Source: Sinotaia quadrata (Eukaryota; Mollusca; Gastropoda; Architaenioglossa; Viviparidae). From it: a DNA stretch of 64,000 nucleotides. The notes under the pieces were generated by a model. It made no database searches, was not told the origin of the DNA, and was given only the letters and a program-made list of their open reading frames with translations. Shown here in pieces: positions 12,897 to 25,310 of the stretch. The DNA is taken from NCBI GenBank assembly GCA_028829895.1, contig CM054178.1, positions 91,545,058-91,609,057 on the forward strand, in the 5' to 3' direction. Made by a program: the position numbers and the translations under genes. The first letter of the stretch is position 1. Every line of letters begins with the position of its first letter.

Positions 12897-13574
12897 TCAC
12901 AAAGCTTTCTTGCAGAAAAAATCGCCTAGTCGCATGACCTCCTCGTTGCAGCGCCTAGAATTACCCCTCTTGTCGTGAAGCCCGATTATGATCAGGGTCA
13001 GAGTTTTGCACACGGTACATCCGTCATTGCCTGTACGGGCTAGAATACCATTTCGCCCGTCTGCCAGCCTCACTTTAAAGTTACGACCACCGATAGTGAC
13101 TCCAGTTCTGTTGGAAAAAATAGAAATTAAAATATAGTCAGAGTTACTGTGTTAAGTTGATGACTTAAAAAGTAACAGCGTTAGAAAAATTAAGGCTATG
13201 GAGTCCCTGAACCTACACAGAGCAGATCTATCATGACGTATTGCACATGGTTAGAGACAATAGACTTACAACTAAGTAGATTTTTTTGTGACGTACTGGA
13301 TATGGTTGCAAACAATAGACCTATAGCAGAAATGAAAGACAATGGACGAAGTCGACTTACAGTGGTTTGTACTATAGGACAGTGAATAAAGCTGTGCCAG
13401 TGTTTGTGCAATGGATCACTCACTATTGGTACAACTTGGTGAGTGACGATACACACGTCCACACAAATACAGCTAAAACAGCAACTTTATATGGCTATGC
13501 CAAACAGCGTCTTCGATTGCCAGCTGCGTGAACAGATAACTACTGAGCTGAACTGAAAATTGGTACACACACAA

Positions 13575-13608
<34 letters not shown>

Positions 13609-16600
13609 CTCTCTCTCTCTCTCTCTCTCTCTTATGGAATGCTTCAAAATTATCACTGCACACTTTGGTAATAATAACATAACCTTTTCACTATAAGTGA
13701 AAATTGTAATGCTGCTTCTTCACACATTGCATTTTCTTGCACTATCGACTGTGAAATCAGCAATAGCTGACAGGGAAAGAAGAAATAATATAATCATTCA
13801 CCTGTAAGCTAATTCTCTGTGCTGAAGGCAGACGACCAGCTGTTTCATCTCTTGTTCCGATATGGTCAGTCCGCCTTGCGTCGCTAGGGGGCGCTGAGTG
13901 GCCAGATCGAAAATGGCAGCTTGTTGAATGTGACTGGAACCCAGAAGAAATTGCACAACAAAATCTTCCCACACGTTATCTATGGATTCTTCCCGCAGTG
14001 TCATATTGCCAGTATCTGCTGCATTAGTCTCTAAAAGAGTGGAATCAGTACATTTGAATAGTATATTTAAAAAGAATAGCGAAAAAACCAACAATATTTC
14101 TTTTGTCCAGTCAGTGATTTGCAAACCTATTATAATACTACATAGCACTAATGTTGGTGATGCTGTTGTGTCTCTTGAACCCGACATTTATACGTCACTT
14201 AACAAATTTAATTTGCCTTTGATGACGTAGTAATACATTGCTTGAATTCACTCTACCGAAGCATTGTAATGTAGTCACCGTTTGGCTGACAGATTACACA
14301 TAACTGAATCTTTAATTTTCTAAAGTGGAAAGTAAAAAGGAATTCTGACCCTTCTAATAACCTCGAGGTATTTGGGATCTTTTCACAGTAATACATTTGA
14401 ACAAAGTAATCAATACGTCTGTTTTATAAGTACGTCAAACTGATACCCCCATCCGCAGTAAGCCAGTGGGTGGTAACAAATTTCCAAACATTATTGTGGC
14501 TTCAAGGCGAGACAAATTTTAGACTCTAAGAGTAGATGGTTTTAGAAGACAGGTCACGGAGATTTTCTGATGTACTATGATGTTCATAATCAGAAAGATG
14601 TTTCAGTATCAAAATCCACAATGGGAACAAAATTCAGTCTGTGGCACAATAGATTTGCCTATCCCTATCTTTAACAATTAATGTCAAAGTGACCGACCTT
14701 GGGCACTGCTTGTGCTGCTATTTTTAAGTGTCAAAGTTGGAAGTAAACAACTCGTGTAAAGAATGTGCTAGATTTGCTGATGTAATCTAAACCAGTTTTA
14801 GGTGGATGAGAAGTTTTTTTATTATCCAATGAGTAAGACTTACAAGAACGAAACCAGCCAATTGGCTGAAATCAAGTTTACCTATTGAAAGAATTGTATT
14901 CTCTAATCATTTTGAATTTGGTCATGAAAGGCGGCCATTAGCTTAATGGTGAGTTAACTGACTGATTGAGAGAGAATGGACTTAGAAATACTTCATGCAA
15001 TTTTACTATTGATATGTTGTACTTGTGGTTTACGTAGAGATGTGTTATATGAGTAGACTATTATTCCTACTAACTGTGAACTATGATTATGATGCTTGAA
15101 TGTAGTATTCTAAACACTTGACATTGTTTCTAGTGAATCTGTTCATAAACTATTATGTTGCATTTATTATGCTGTATGCGTGTATCGGGCTAATAAATAC
15201 AGTTGCAGGAAACTGTAAGATGAGACTTGAATGTAAGAAAGAATGGAGTTGAGGATGAATAAAGTGGAAACTTAGCACTTATTTCCTGATTATATTTTTA
15301 CAGGAAAAAGCAGCCTTATGTTTTCACCAGAATCTCTTTGTTTACTTTTGTATGCAGGGCTCTTTTTTTATATAAATATTTGCAAGACAAGATGTGACTT
15401 TTTAGTACTATTAGATGCATGTGTTTGATTATAATTTCATTTTGTATTTTGATTAGAAGAGCTGATTATATTAGTTGTAAATTCTGCTAGGATAAAATGA
15501 TTTATGTGCAGCTTTAGGGAGTTTAATAAATGCTGAAAAATGGGGTTCAAGTTATTTTTAAAAGCAATAATATGTAAATGTTGAAATTTATGTGTGTGTT
15601 AAATTCAAGTGTACATTTATTTTGCTACATGATGGTACTACATAGGTATTGGAATGTAAGTTTTGTGGCAATACTTATTTGTTATAAGTAAGAACACTTA
15701 TGTTCCGTGTGGCACTACAGTTTGTGGTTTCATTTCTGTATCACTGTTTTGAGAGTCTCGCTGTGCTCTGCTTGTATGCTAGTTGATGGAGACCGGAAGG
15801 CAAGGCAGGAAGTCGTTGGCTAGCTCTAGTTCATCACTGACGTTTGGCAACAGATAGTTTGCTACCTAGTGTGGGTGGACTGTATAGTGCTAGTTTTAGT
15901 CAGGTCATGGACGCTGACTGGTGACAAGCATTTCTCTTTCTTTTATATGTTGTCTCGTCTGATTAGGTGTGTAGCAAATATTTGTTGTCTCGTCTGATTA
16001 GGTGTGTAGCAAATATTTGTTGTCTCGTCTGATTAGGTGTGTAGCAAATATTTGTTGCCTGACATTGAGCAGAACATTCACTTTAAATTTATAACTATCT
16101 TTACAACATTCTTAATACAACACATGTATAATAGCTTGCGAATTCAATATGTTTTACTCTTTCTGATGCAACTGTGGGCAAGAGTCTTCATCCACAAATC
16201 TGTTCTACCTGTGGTGTTATTGGTACTATTTGCATGTGGATACCTATTAGCGTATTTTTCAGTCTTATTTATAGTTACACACTCCCACCCTTCCTACGTA
16301 TTTAACCTATGTCACTGGCAGGAAAACATATCTCCATATATGGACATCAAGCGTCCAGTCAACAAGTTACTTTCCACTATCCTTCACCTTTCAACTGTCC
16401 GTGCATGATGGTCGAGTGACCTATATCCTAGGCACATAAGAAAAGTAGGTATTGCACCATAGTTTGCAATGACAAGTTAACGGTATGGTATAGAAAAAAT
16501 GAGAAACGTTAATTAATAAAAATTGTTAATTAAAACAGGCATAATTTGCCTTTATTAAACTCTTCTAACAGTGGCATAAGCATCACGCAATCATATATAT

Positions 16601-18937
16601 TTTTTTCATAAATTATTTTATAATAGCAGTTAGAAGGTGTCGAGATTTGAAGAGAGAGCAGAAAAAGAAGGGAATCTTTGCTATTGAGCAAACACTATGA
16701 ATAGTATGAGCTCTCTGTGTTTCCATCTTAATATAAAGAAATATTTGATTCGCGGGCTAGCGTGCTTCCGTTTGCTCTCTAACAGGAATAATACATGCAG
16801 AACACTTAGGAACATACCAGTTTACGTGTCATGACGCTTAAAAGTAGGTCAGCCTTCAATACTGGCTGGGATAGAAAGACAAGGAAAGCAGTTACCAAGA
16901 GCTTTGATTTTAATTTTAAAGGATGGAAGTCCTAGTTAAGAAAAAAAAATTGGACAAAATAGGCAGTTAAAGGTCTACTTTTTAAATGGAGATTGTGAGG
17001 TGAAAAAATATAGAGACTTGCATTTAATATCTGCATATGCAACCCGTTACATATCTAAACAATAAAGAATAGACCGGATAATACTAGACTTGTTTATTAT
17101 TATTGTTTTCAACAAAATTAAGCCCATTAATAAATTTTACGGATTCTTAAACACATGCACATACTTTTATTCCCAAAACCTCCTCTTCATACAAGTGATA
17201 AATATCTATCCAAAGGTCAAATGTAGATTATAGCAATAATATTATTTCACACCAAAAGTAATAAATATCTATCCAAAGGTCAAATGTAGATTATAGCAAT
17301 AATATTATTTCACACCAAAAGTAATAAATATCTAACCAAAGGTCAAATGTAGATTATAGCAATAATATTATTTCACACCAAAAGTAATAAATATCTAACC
17401 AAAGGTCAAATGTAGATTATAGCAATAATATTATTTCACACCAAAAGTAATAAATATCTATCCAAAGTCAAATGTAGATTATAGCAATAATATTATTTCA
17501 CACCAAAAGCAGTACTAGCTTATACCTTCAGATGAATTAGTCTGCTGCGCGTTGGAGCTATCCTTGTCGCTTACATCACTTTCATTTGAATTCTGCGTCA
17601 TTTTGGAGTTGATGTTATGAAAGACTTGATTCTGAAAGGAACATATTTTTTAAAAATACCCACTTATATAAAGATGAAAGAACATCTTGGCAATAACAAA
17701 AATTAAAAAATAAGATTTTTTTCAATGAATAAAGAAGTTACGATTTAGTAAATCAATGACATATACATTTCAGTAAGTAAAGACCTGGCGATCTAGCCTC
17801 CTGACGTCATAGTATACAAGTTTTAGATCTGAAATTACAAACTGATTATTTATCGAGACCTAATCACACTAAGCAATCGTTTTGGAGTCCAGTAGATATA
17901 CATGATGTTATCGATGCAGAGTACAACAGAATTCGTATAATCGTTATGTTATCGATTCAGAGTACAACAGATTTGGTATAATCGTTATGTTATCGATGCA
18001 GAGTACAACAGAATTGGTATAATCGTTATGTTATCGATGCAGAGTACAATAGAATTGGTATAATCGTTATGTTATCGATGCAGAGTACAATAGAATTGGT
18101 ATAATCGTTATGTTATCGATGCAGAGTACAATAGAATTGGTATAATCGTTATGTTATCGATATAGGAATCCTATAGAATGGGTAAACTTAAGATTTCGTA
18201 TTATTGTGAGTTTACACTAATCAAATCAGTGGACTGCAAAATGCACTGGAATGAGTTCTCTTTGAAATCAGATGGCATTATCAACGGGGTCCAGGTGAAC
18301 AGAACAGAAAGTGTTAACTGCGCATTTAAAGATCGACCATTGCATTGAATCAGTGGCATTTTGCTAAGTGACTAAAATTGATTGATTGGTAAATAAATGA
18401 TTAAATCAATGAAGTGTGATTTACTATCACATTATTAAAGGACAGCAGTTATTGCCAAAGCTTAAAAGAACTAAAGCATTTATTTAGACTAACAGTTATT
18501 CCAAAAGCTTAAAAGAATGAAAGCATTTATTCAGACTAACAGTTATTCCAAAAACTCAAAAGAATAAAAGCATTTAATCAGACTAACAGTTATTCCAAGA
18601 GCTTAAAAGAACTAAAGCATTTATTCAGACCAAAGGTTACCAAAAATGCAAAAGCATTTCTGCATTCCAAAAGCCTCAAATGAAATAAAACAAAACTGAG
18701 TAGCTCCTCAACCCGCACACTTCCGACTTTTCTCATCATAAATCCTCACCTGTTCATCATGAAGTCTGTCAGTGTGGTCAAACTCTTTACTTGGACTCGA
18801 CTGACAGCCGAGACAGGGTGTCTTGACGCTGTTTCCAAGGCATGCGAAATGACTGTTCAAAGGGTCTTGACGATTTGAGTTTATTGTTCCCGCTGTCAGG
18901 GAAACTGGATGAATCTTGTCCACCATTGACGCCATTT
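12897..18937 (-). CDS. pfn: Profilin with long N-terminal extension, 4 coding exons, 243 aa
   Basis: Small actin-monomer-binding protein of the cytoplasm. Exons on the minus strand: 18750-18937 (ATG at 18935), 17526-17631, 13802-14030 and 12897-13107 (stop TGA 12897-12899). All junctions are GT-AG and the phases agree (62, 35.3, 76.3 and 70.3 codons). Residues from about 110 to 243 form the profilin fold: W118-EDF near its start, AAIFDL, 'TISEQEMKQLV', 'TGVTIGGRNFKVRLADGR', 'GCTVCKTLTLIIIGLHD', and a C-terminal helix 'EEVMRLGDFF'. The domain is about 134 residues, normal for profilins. Residues 1-109 are hydrophilic, Ser/Asn-rich and unlike profilin. The Trp and Tyr that complete the poly-proline pocket in typical profilins (mid-domain Trp, C-terminal Tyr) are not seen here. 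Met107 could start a normal-length form. The first coding exon has only two bases before the ATG after its acceptor, so a non-coding upstream exon must exist; it was not identified. Confidence 0.9.
13571..13632. repeat. AC and CT dinucleotide runs
   Basis: A CA/AC run switches into a CT run within the last profilin intron. Confidence 0.95.
14640..15270 (+). mobile_element. LTR-like remnant in a profilin intron
   Basis: It starts TGTGGCAC and shares 'tttgcctatccctat', 'gggcactgctt', 'gaagtaaacaactc', 'gctgatgtaat' and 'catgaaaggcggccattagc' with the copy at 50818. An 'aataaata' lies near its right side at about 15191. It has no leader block and is probably a solo or truncated LTR. It is antisense to profilin. 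Confidence 0.5.
15271..17197. other. Profilin intron sequence, no gene seen
   Basis: Within the long intron between the second and third coding exons. It contains a 35-bp unit repeated three times at 15948-16055 ('tgttgtctcgtctgattagg' core). A 123-codon hydrophobic open frame on the plus strand at 16037-16408 starts inside this repeat and has no family signature. Confidence 0.5.
17198..17515. repeat. 63-bp minisatellite, 5 copies, next to an exon
   Basis: Period 63 bp (17198, 17261 and onward), with the core 'ggtcaaatgtagattatagc'. It ends about 10 bp from the 5' splice site of the second profilin coding exon (donor at 17525). Confidence 0.93.
17898..18170. repeat. 41-bp minisatellite, about 6.5 copies
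   Basis: Core 'gttatgttatcgatgcagag' with 'tacaatagaattggtataat'. Early copies read 'caacag' and later ones 'caatag'. Confidence 0.92.
18430..18645. repeat. About 47-bp degenerate repeat, 4-5 copies
   Basis: Units with 'aaagcatttattcagactaa' and 'cagttattccaaaagctta', in the first profilin coding intron. Confidence 0.85.
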
Positions 18938-19016
18938 CTGAAAAGTGAAAAGTGACAAAACAGCCAGCGATCCTTTTCAAGTACTTCAGTTTTAACATTA
19001 CCACGTGCACTGTCGA

Positions 19017-19500
19017 ATGCGTTTATTTAAGCACAGAAAATGACATTTAATTAAGCACAGAAATTGACATTTATATAAAGCACTGAAAATGGCATTTATT
19101 TAAGCACAGAAATTGACATTTATATAAATCACAGAAAATGGCATTTATTTAAGCACAGAAATTGACATTTATTTAAGCACAGAAATTGGCATTTATATAA
19201 AGCACAGAAAATTACATTTATATAAAGCACAGAAAATGGCATTTATTTAAGCACAGAAATTGACATTTATATAAAGCATAGAAAATTACATTTATTTAAG
19301 CGCAAAAATTGACATTTATTTTAAGCATAGATATTGACATTTATTTAAGAATAAAACTGATATTTTTTTTAAAGCGCAAAAATTGACGTTTATTTAAGCT
19401 GAAATATTGAGATTTCTTAAAGCGCAGAATTTTGACATTTATTTAAGCGCAAAAATCGACATATATTTAAGCGCAGAAATTGACATTTAATGAAGCGCAG
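19017..19500. repeat. About 24-bp degenerate repeat, about 19 copies
   Basis: 'aagcacagaaattgac' plus 'atttattta/atttatata' units that become more diverged to the right. A 21-base T run follows at 19504-19524. It lies just upstream of the first profilin coding exon. Confidence 0.88.
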
Positions 19501-19725
19501 GAGTTTTTTTTTTTTTTTTTTTTTAGAGATTAACTGACAAATCACAAGACGTTAATTATGTTTCTTTTTTAAAGACCTATTTCTTACTCCGGGTCAGATT
19601 TCAACAAGAAATCAGTAAAAACAATCAATGTGACTGAAGTAAGACTCTAATGCAGTAATAAATTATTATAGAGTACAGACTCTTGTAAGCACCAGAACTC
19701 TTGTAGTCAGCTGTGGGCTAAATCA

Positions 19726-19960
19726 CTGTTTTACACACTATTGGATTAGCTATAGTATTAGCAACAATTAAAAGAAAATGTGTATGTCCTTTGTATCAAA
19801 CATAAGTACTGCTTTACACACTATTACATTACTATAGTATTACCAACAATTAAAAGAAAATGTGTATGTATTTTGCATCAAACATAAGTACTGCTTTACA
19901 CACTATTGCATTGGCTATATTATTAGCTACAATTAAAAAAAGTGGATGTCTTTTCTATCA
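19726..19960. repeat. 83-bp unit, about 2.7 copies
   Basis: 'tttacacactatt' followed by 'caattaaaagaaaatgtgta' recurs at 19726, 19809 and 19891. Confidence 0.85.
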
Positions 19961-20198
19961 AAGACAAGCAATGTTTTAATGCAAAATACCGTACACTTTT
20001 TAAATTGAAGCTAATAATATAGCTAATGAAAAAGACAAGCACGGTTTTCTCTTTTTTGCAATTAACCACCCCCACCCCCATAGCAGCTAGTGGTGTCAGT
20101 CTGTCCATTACCAGTTCAAAGTTCAAACTCACTTTTCGCGTTTTAACCCGTACTGTACTCTACAAACATGTCTGATTAGGACTGGGTGTGAATTAGTT

Positions 20199-20690
20199 AC
20201 CTAAGGTGTGTCTTCTATTTGTCTGTTTGGCGTACAAGACACCTAATGTGTGTCTTCTATTTGTCTGTTTGGCGTACAAGACACCTAATGTGTGTCTTCT
20301 ATTTGTCTGTTTGGCGTACAAGAAACCTAATGTGTGTCTTCTATTTGTCTGGTGTACAAGACACCTAATGTGTGTCTTCTATTTGTCTGTTTGGTGTACA
20401 AGACACCTAATGTGTGTCTTCTATTTGTCTGTTTGGCGTACAAGACACCTAATGTGTCTTCTATTTGTCTCTTTGGCGTACAAGACACCTAATGTGTGTC
20501 TTCTATTTGTCTGTTTGGTGTACAAGACACCTAATGTGTGTCTTCTATTTGTCTGGTGTACAAGACACCTAATGTGTGTCTTCTATTTGTCTGTTTGGTG
20601 TACAAGACACCTTATGTGTGTCTTCTATTTGTCTGTTTGGTGTACAAGACACCTAATGTGTGTCTTCTATTTGTCTGTTTAGTGTACTAC
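20199..20690. repeat. 42-bp minisatellite, about 12 copies
   Basis: Units of 'gtgtgtcttctatttgtctg' plus 'gtacaagacacctaat', some with a 6-bp or 2-bp deletion. The codon-multiple period keeps long plus-strand frames open. There are no coding flanks, so it is not called as a gene. Confidence 0.93.
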
Positions 20691-20807
20691 CATTCACCTA
20701 ATTTGTGGCTTTGGCTCTTGTCTAAATCTGCGAGGTTAGGCAGGAGTAACTTGGCACATGATATTGACATCTATTACTTCGCATTAACCCATCAATACGT
20801 CATTGAG

Positions 20808-20840
20808 TGTGTGCGTGTGCGTGTGCGTGTGTGCGTGTGC

Positions 20841-20898
<58 letters not shown>
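20808..20898. repeat. GT/GC dinucleotide run
   Basis: About 90 bp of GTGC turning into pure GT. Confidence 0.97.
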
Positions 20899-20901
<3 letters not shown>

Positions 20902-21125
20902 CTATGAGAGAGATTAGATAGCAAACTGTTAAATACAAGCACAATCTTGTTACAGACAAAGTAAACCAATCAAACGTTAATCATATTTCTGATTCCTATC
21001 TCACCAAATAATTTATGACCTTACTTAATTATAAGCACACTGACAAACAGTCATGTTCTTCTTCATTTACAGAAAATCAAGTCTATAGTACAGAGAAGAA
21101 AAGTTATAACGGATTCTCGTTCATC

Positions 21126-21128
<3 letters not shown>

Positions 21129-21171
<43 letters not shown>
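21129..21171. repeat. CA dinucleotide run
   Basis: About 20 uninterrupted CA repeats. Confidence 0.97.
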
Positions 21172-21173
<2 letters not shown>

Positions 21174-22130
21174 CTCAACAAACGAGAAAAAGTATCCATA
21201 AAACATGTAACTCACCTACATCCGTAGAAATTAATTAAAAACCTTGAAACACATCGACTTTCACCTAAATATCTGATTCTTTGTCCGAATTTGAGCAGTA
21301 CAGAACACACGACACACACACACATAAAGCACCTTATCCAAAAGTTAGATTAGCTTGCAATGACTAATTCTGCTTGAGATCCTTATGAAACGGCAAGAAG
21401 AAAAAAATCCTGCGACATTATCTAAATCAAATGCTGCTTGACAACACTACAATCCGCCGCCACCCGAAGTCAAAATTAGGATTGAAGAGTGCGGTCGATA
21501 ATTTATTGGCGTAGTTTGCGCGCTGTAGTCAATGGTGTCCATTGTAAAGCTTTCTTTTAAATTGGGTACTCAAGACTTGCTTAGACTTTTAAAAGACCTT
21601 TAACGTAAGACCTTTTAGCGTGCTAGTCACGTGTGTGTAATGTGTGAGTAGTGCTACACAGTTCTAGTCACGTGTGTGTAATGTGTGAGTAGTGCTACAC
21701 AGTTCGAGAAAAGCATGCACGTAGTCAGCGTGTAAGTCAGAACGTGTGAGAAGATAATGTAAATGTATGGATGGTAATAGGATTTTGCAGGTAACTTTGC
21801 TTAGTTAAATTTATTCGTGCGCTCCCAAAACACACTCATACGTATATACACCGACACACGCACAACGCACACTTGTCTCGCACACACATTTAGTTAGATT
21901 TAAATGTGTTTACCTGAGTGTGTTTTATAGCCGTCAACCATACACACAGTCTCACAGACACCTCCAGCCCTTTAAAAAATGTCACATTTATTATAAATTT
22001 ACAAATGTTTTGATTCCTATACTATCAGTCTTTGTGAAATAAAAATATATGATAAACTGTACAAGCGGGCAAGTGGTGTACCGATAAAATTAAGTCGTTT
22101 GCGTACGTTTATGTATTTGTACGTGCATAT
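21172..22130. other. Non-coding interval upstream of profilin
   Basis: It holds a GC-richer patch at about 21450-21480 ('ccgccgccacccgaag') and a 41-bp tandem duplication at 21623-21704 ('ctagtcacgtgtgtgtaatg'). The patch could belong to a minus-strand promoter, but no core elements are clear. Confidence 0.35.
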
Positions 22131-22405
22131 ATATATGTGGGTACCTGCGTGTAAACATGAGAACTATGTATTATATGTATGTGGGTACCTGCGTGTAAAC
22201 ATGAGAACTATGTATTATATATATGTGGGTACCTGCGTGTAAACATGAGAACTATGTATTATATATATGTGGGTACCTGCGTGTAAACATGAGAACTATG
22301 TATTATATGTATGTGGGTACCTGCGTGTAAACATGAGAACTATGTATTATATATATGTGGGTACCTGCGTGTAAACATGAGAACTATGTATTATATATAT
22401 GTGCG
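22131..22405. repeat. 44-bp minisatellite, about 6 copies
   Basis: Period 44 bp, core 'tatgtgggtacctgcgtgta' plus 'aacatgagaactatgtatta'. Confidence 0.93.
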
Positions 22406-23225
22406 AATAACGATATCTAAAATCTCCGACTTACAGGTTAGCCGCACTTCAAGGCGGACAACTTCTTCCCATGCCTTTCAATCAATCACTTGTAGCTCAG
22501 CCCAAACCCTCTCGAAGAAGCAATACAAAGAAGATTCAAATCACTAATTCTACACGATAATCATATAAAAACTAACATGTCACTTGTACGCCACAACTAA
22601 AGTCAAGTCACATTTGACAGAGCGAAACAAGATAGTAAAATTCAATTAATCCTGATTCACAGCCACCTGAGAACAAAGCAATTTCCCACCTTTTGCCAAA
22701 AAAAACGTATGCCTGAGCGATGCTCACATATGACCGTAATGTAGATGAAAAAAACTCCTAATTGGCAACATTTCAAACACGCTGACAAGCAGTCACACCC
22801 AACCCTCGAACAAGGTTCATTTAAAACGCTTTAATAAAAGAACTACGCTGCTAACATCAGCAGCTGACTAAAAGTTTCTGCACAAGAATAGGAAAATATT
22901 TATTAATTATACAGTGAAATAAATAATGGAATAGACAGATAGATAGATAGATAGATGAGTGGCGGAAGACAAAACGTGTGAGCGAAATGAGTCTAGTGAA
23001 GAGCTACCATATCTCCTGGCAGTCTCCGAGCCTACGTCAAAGATAATTCACAATCCACAAGGGGACACTGAGTTCACCCAGATAAAAATTTTACTTAAAA
23101 ACGCAGTAATCCGAAAACTTGCATGAATCTGACAGATATATTTCTGTGTAGCATCCACTTCCAGCGTTCGTTGGTTTCACGGACGGTTGCATTAATTAGT
23201 TTTAATTCCCGAGTTTGAACTCTGA

Positions 23226-23498
23226 TTAACTGTGTGCCTCAACCTTGTTTTGCCTTAGGTTAGAGTTATGTCCCCGTTCTTGATGACCAGCGAGGGTTGA
23301 AATAAAGAAGTCATCATTTCTCTTCCCCAGGAGTTCCTTGTCACTGTACTCGATGTTGTAACTGACTGTGGGTGAACGAGAACGAATTCTGGTGATTTGG
23401 AGTTGTCGAGAATAAGTTTTTTTTTTAGTATTTGTTTTCCATTGCTGCTGTTGTTGTCCATGGTTGCAGTTGTTTTTCATCACTGATGTCTTCATCAC
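23226..23498 (-). CDS. Unrecognised ORF region with two overlapping open frames
   Basis: The minus strand is open in two frames here. One frame (90 codons from 23498) has a QQQQQ tract and later 'YNIEYSDKELLGKRNDDFF'; the other (68 codons from 23461) reads MDNNSSNGKQILKKK and later 'GREMMTSLFQPSLVIKNG'. Local GC content is higher than the flanks, and a possible donor (AACAAG then GTTGAG) lies near 23240. I do not recognise either product. Joining it to the first profilin coding exon does not keep frame, so it could at most be an upstream non-coding exon of that gene, or a first exon of something else. Confidence 0.25.
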   Translation of the reverse strand: MMKTSVMKNNCNHGQQQQQWKTNTKKKTYSRQLQITRIRSRSPTVSYNIEYSDKELLGKRNDDFFISTLAGHQERGHNSNLRQNKVEAHS

Positions 23499-24221
23499 TC
23501 CCCCAAGTGAGAAGATTAATGAAAATCACTGAGAAGATATATATCCTTTAGGAATGAAAATGAACTTCTATTCTAGTATTATCCATATAATAATTAATGA
23601 AAGCAATTTTTAATTTTTTTTAATTTTTACAGATGAGAAATGCTAGTAAAATCTAACTTATCTCACTTTCATTATTCTCTCTTTGCAGTATATTTGTCTA
23701 TCACGCAAAGATATACAAAGATATGTCAATAATTCAGTATACTTTGGTATGTAGATTTCTTTTTTATTAGATGAAAAAGTAATTTTTTTCTTCATTTTAA
23801 CACCAATACTTATAGTCCGATTTTTACAATGTTATTTTATAATGAATGTATTAAGACTGCTGTAATGTTCATCAACACCTTATTGCTTCCTGTGAAGAAT
23901 CAAAGCCTGGTAGGATATATGATTTATTTATATTCATTCTGAATATACATTTTATGTAAATGAAATTATCATGTCTAAACCAATACAGCACATATATTTT
24001 ATAAACACAATAAAATAAACATACTTTTGCTTTTGATTACTCTTCATATTAAATTTACTTTTCAATATGTTTATGTGTAGTATTTCTATCTTGTGTTTAT
24101 ATGTAGTATTTCTATCTTGCATCAACTAAGGCAAAAGGAGCATACTGTGTAGACTGGCCACCTGCTATTAAATTATTCACTAATCACAAGAAAATTCTGA
24201 ATTATTATTTTTTTATTTTAA

Positions 24222-24294
<73 letters not shown>

Positions 24295-24689
24295 GGCATT
24301 TCCTCTTTCACTAGGGAAGTTTTAGTGCAGTAGACAATGTGCTGGAAATTATTCAGTTATTAATAAAATATGTCTACACATACACTTGCAAATATGTTTA
24401 ATATAAATTAAACGGTGTGATTTTTTTTAAAGGTAAAAATATGTGAGAGAGAGTGTGTGCAAGAAAATTTACAAAAAAAATAAATATACTAAATATAATT
24501 ACCCCTCATATTACTTTTCTTTTAAATTTGACATGTTCTTCTAACTTTGTCAGTGCAAACACAGTAACGATTATTTTGTAAATACTACTATTTAAAATCA
24601 CAGTGGTAGAGCTAACTGTATTTCCTTCAGGAAATTTTTGGCGTTGTAAACGTTTTCACAGTTCCACAACATAAAATAACATTAAAATT
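23499..24689. other. Non-coding interval
   Basis: AT-rich sequence with a GT run at 24224-24292. No exon supported. Confidence 0.5.
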
Positions 24690-25000
24690 CTTATGTGGAG
24701 AAGAAAGTGGGTGGATGGGGGCTTGCTAAATATAGATTAAAGTCGTATTTGTCTTCTCCTTAGTAAGAAGTTTTCCCCCTACACTCCTACAGAAACCTTA
24801 TGTGACTGTAAACGTTGTTTTATGTTGTGGAATTGTGAAAACATATACAACGGCAAAATATCCGCCAAATGAGAGATGAGCAGTGTCTGTTGGAGGATCA
24901 TTAATAAAATAAAATTAATATTCTCATCACTTGAACTTAGTTATTAAAGATTAATTGATAATAATTATTATCTTCATTAACTAAGTGGCGCACGTGTCAC
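24690..25000 (+). mobile_element. LTR-leader-like remnant
   Basis: It shares the ordered blocks 'gagaagaaagtgg', GGATGGGGGCTTGCTAAATA, 'cttagtaagaag', 'atgttgtgga', 'ggaggatcattaataaa' and 'ccattaactaagtgg'-like sequence with copies at 4249-4560 and 51855-52115. Similar decamers (AAAATTCTTA) flank both sides of the block, within 20 bp on the right. It has no coding content. Confidence 0.5.
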
Positions 25001-25224
25001 AATGTCAAATAAAATTCTTAAGTAGACCAAGTAAAATATTCTACAACATAAGGCTATCGCTTTTCATGTATAATCACTGATATTTAACTGAGGTGACAGG
25101 CCTGAGGATCTTTTCCATTCTTGTTTGTATTGTAAATTTAATTATATTTATTTGGGTATATCTATAGATTTGGAAAATGGTCGATACCAAACGCGTAGTT
25201 ACCATAGACGCTATAATGCGTCGG

Positions 25225-25310
25225 TATTTTCATTATGGCGGACGTTTTGCGACAGTGTATTTGCCCTTGTGTCCTCTCCATATAAAGAGCACAGCTCAGC
25301 TCAGTTGTGT
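25225..25310 (+). promoter_or_regulatory. Candidate plus-strand core promoter upstream of SASS6
   Basis: A TATGGCGGACG patch (25234-25244; ATGGCGG resembles a YY1 site) is followed 40 bp later by TATAAA at 25281-25286 and then 'cagctcagctcag'. It sits about 0.9 kb upstream of the SASS6 start codon. This rests on motif reading only; no transcript start can be shown. Confidence 0.2.

Larger units (their letters stand above)
17526..18937 (-). other. Two exons encoding the profilin N-terminal extension
   Basis: Exon 18750-18937 begins MASMVDKIHP and contains a small cysteine cluster (CLGCQ). Exon 17526-17631 encodes NQVFHNINSKMTQNSNESD and continues Ser/Asp/Gln-rich to the split Glu98. Both stay in phase with the profilin exons, which argues that the extension is coding and not UTR, but expression is unproven. 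A 41-bp array (about 17898-18170) and a 47-bp array (about 18430-18640) fill the intron between them. Confidence 0.7.

Noticed and set aside
16037..16408. 123-codon hydrophobic plus-strand frame
   Set aside because: It starts in a 35-bp tandem repeat within a profilin intron, has poor coding composition and no recognisable domain. Probably chance.
20206..20900. Long cysteine-rich plus-strand frames
   Set aside because: They translate the 42-bp array and the adjacent GT run. Several frames are open because of the period, and no family similarity is seen.
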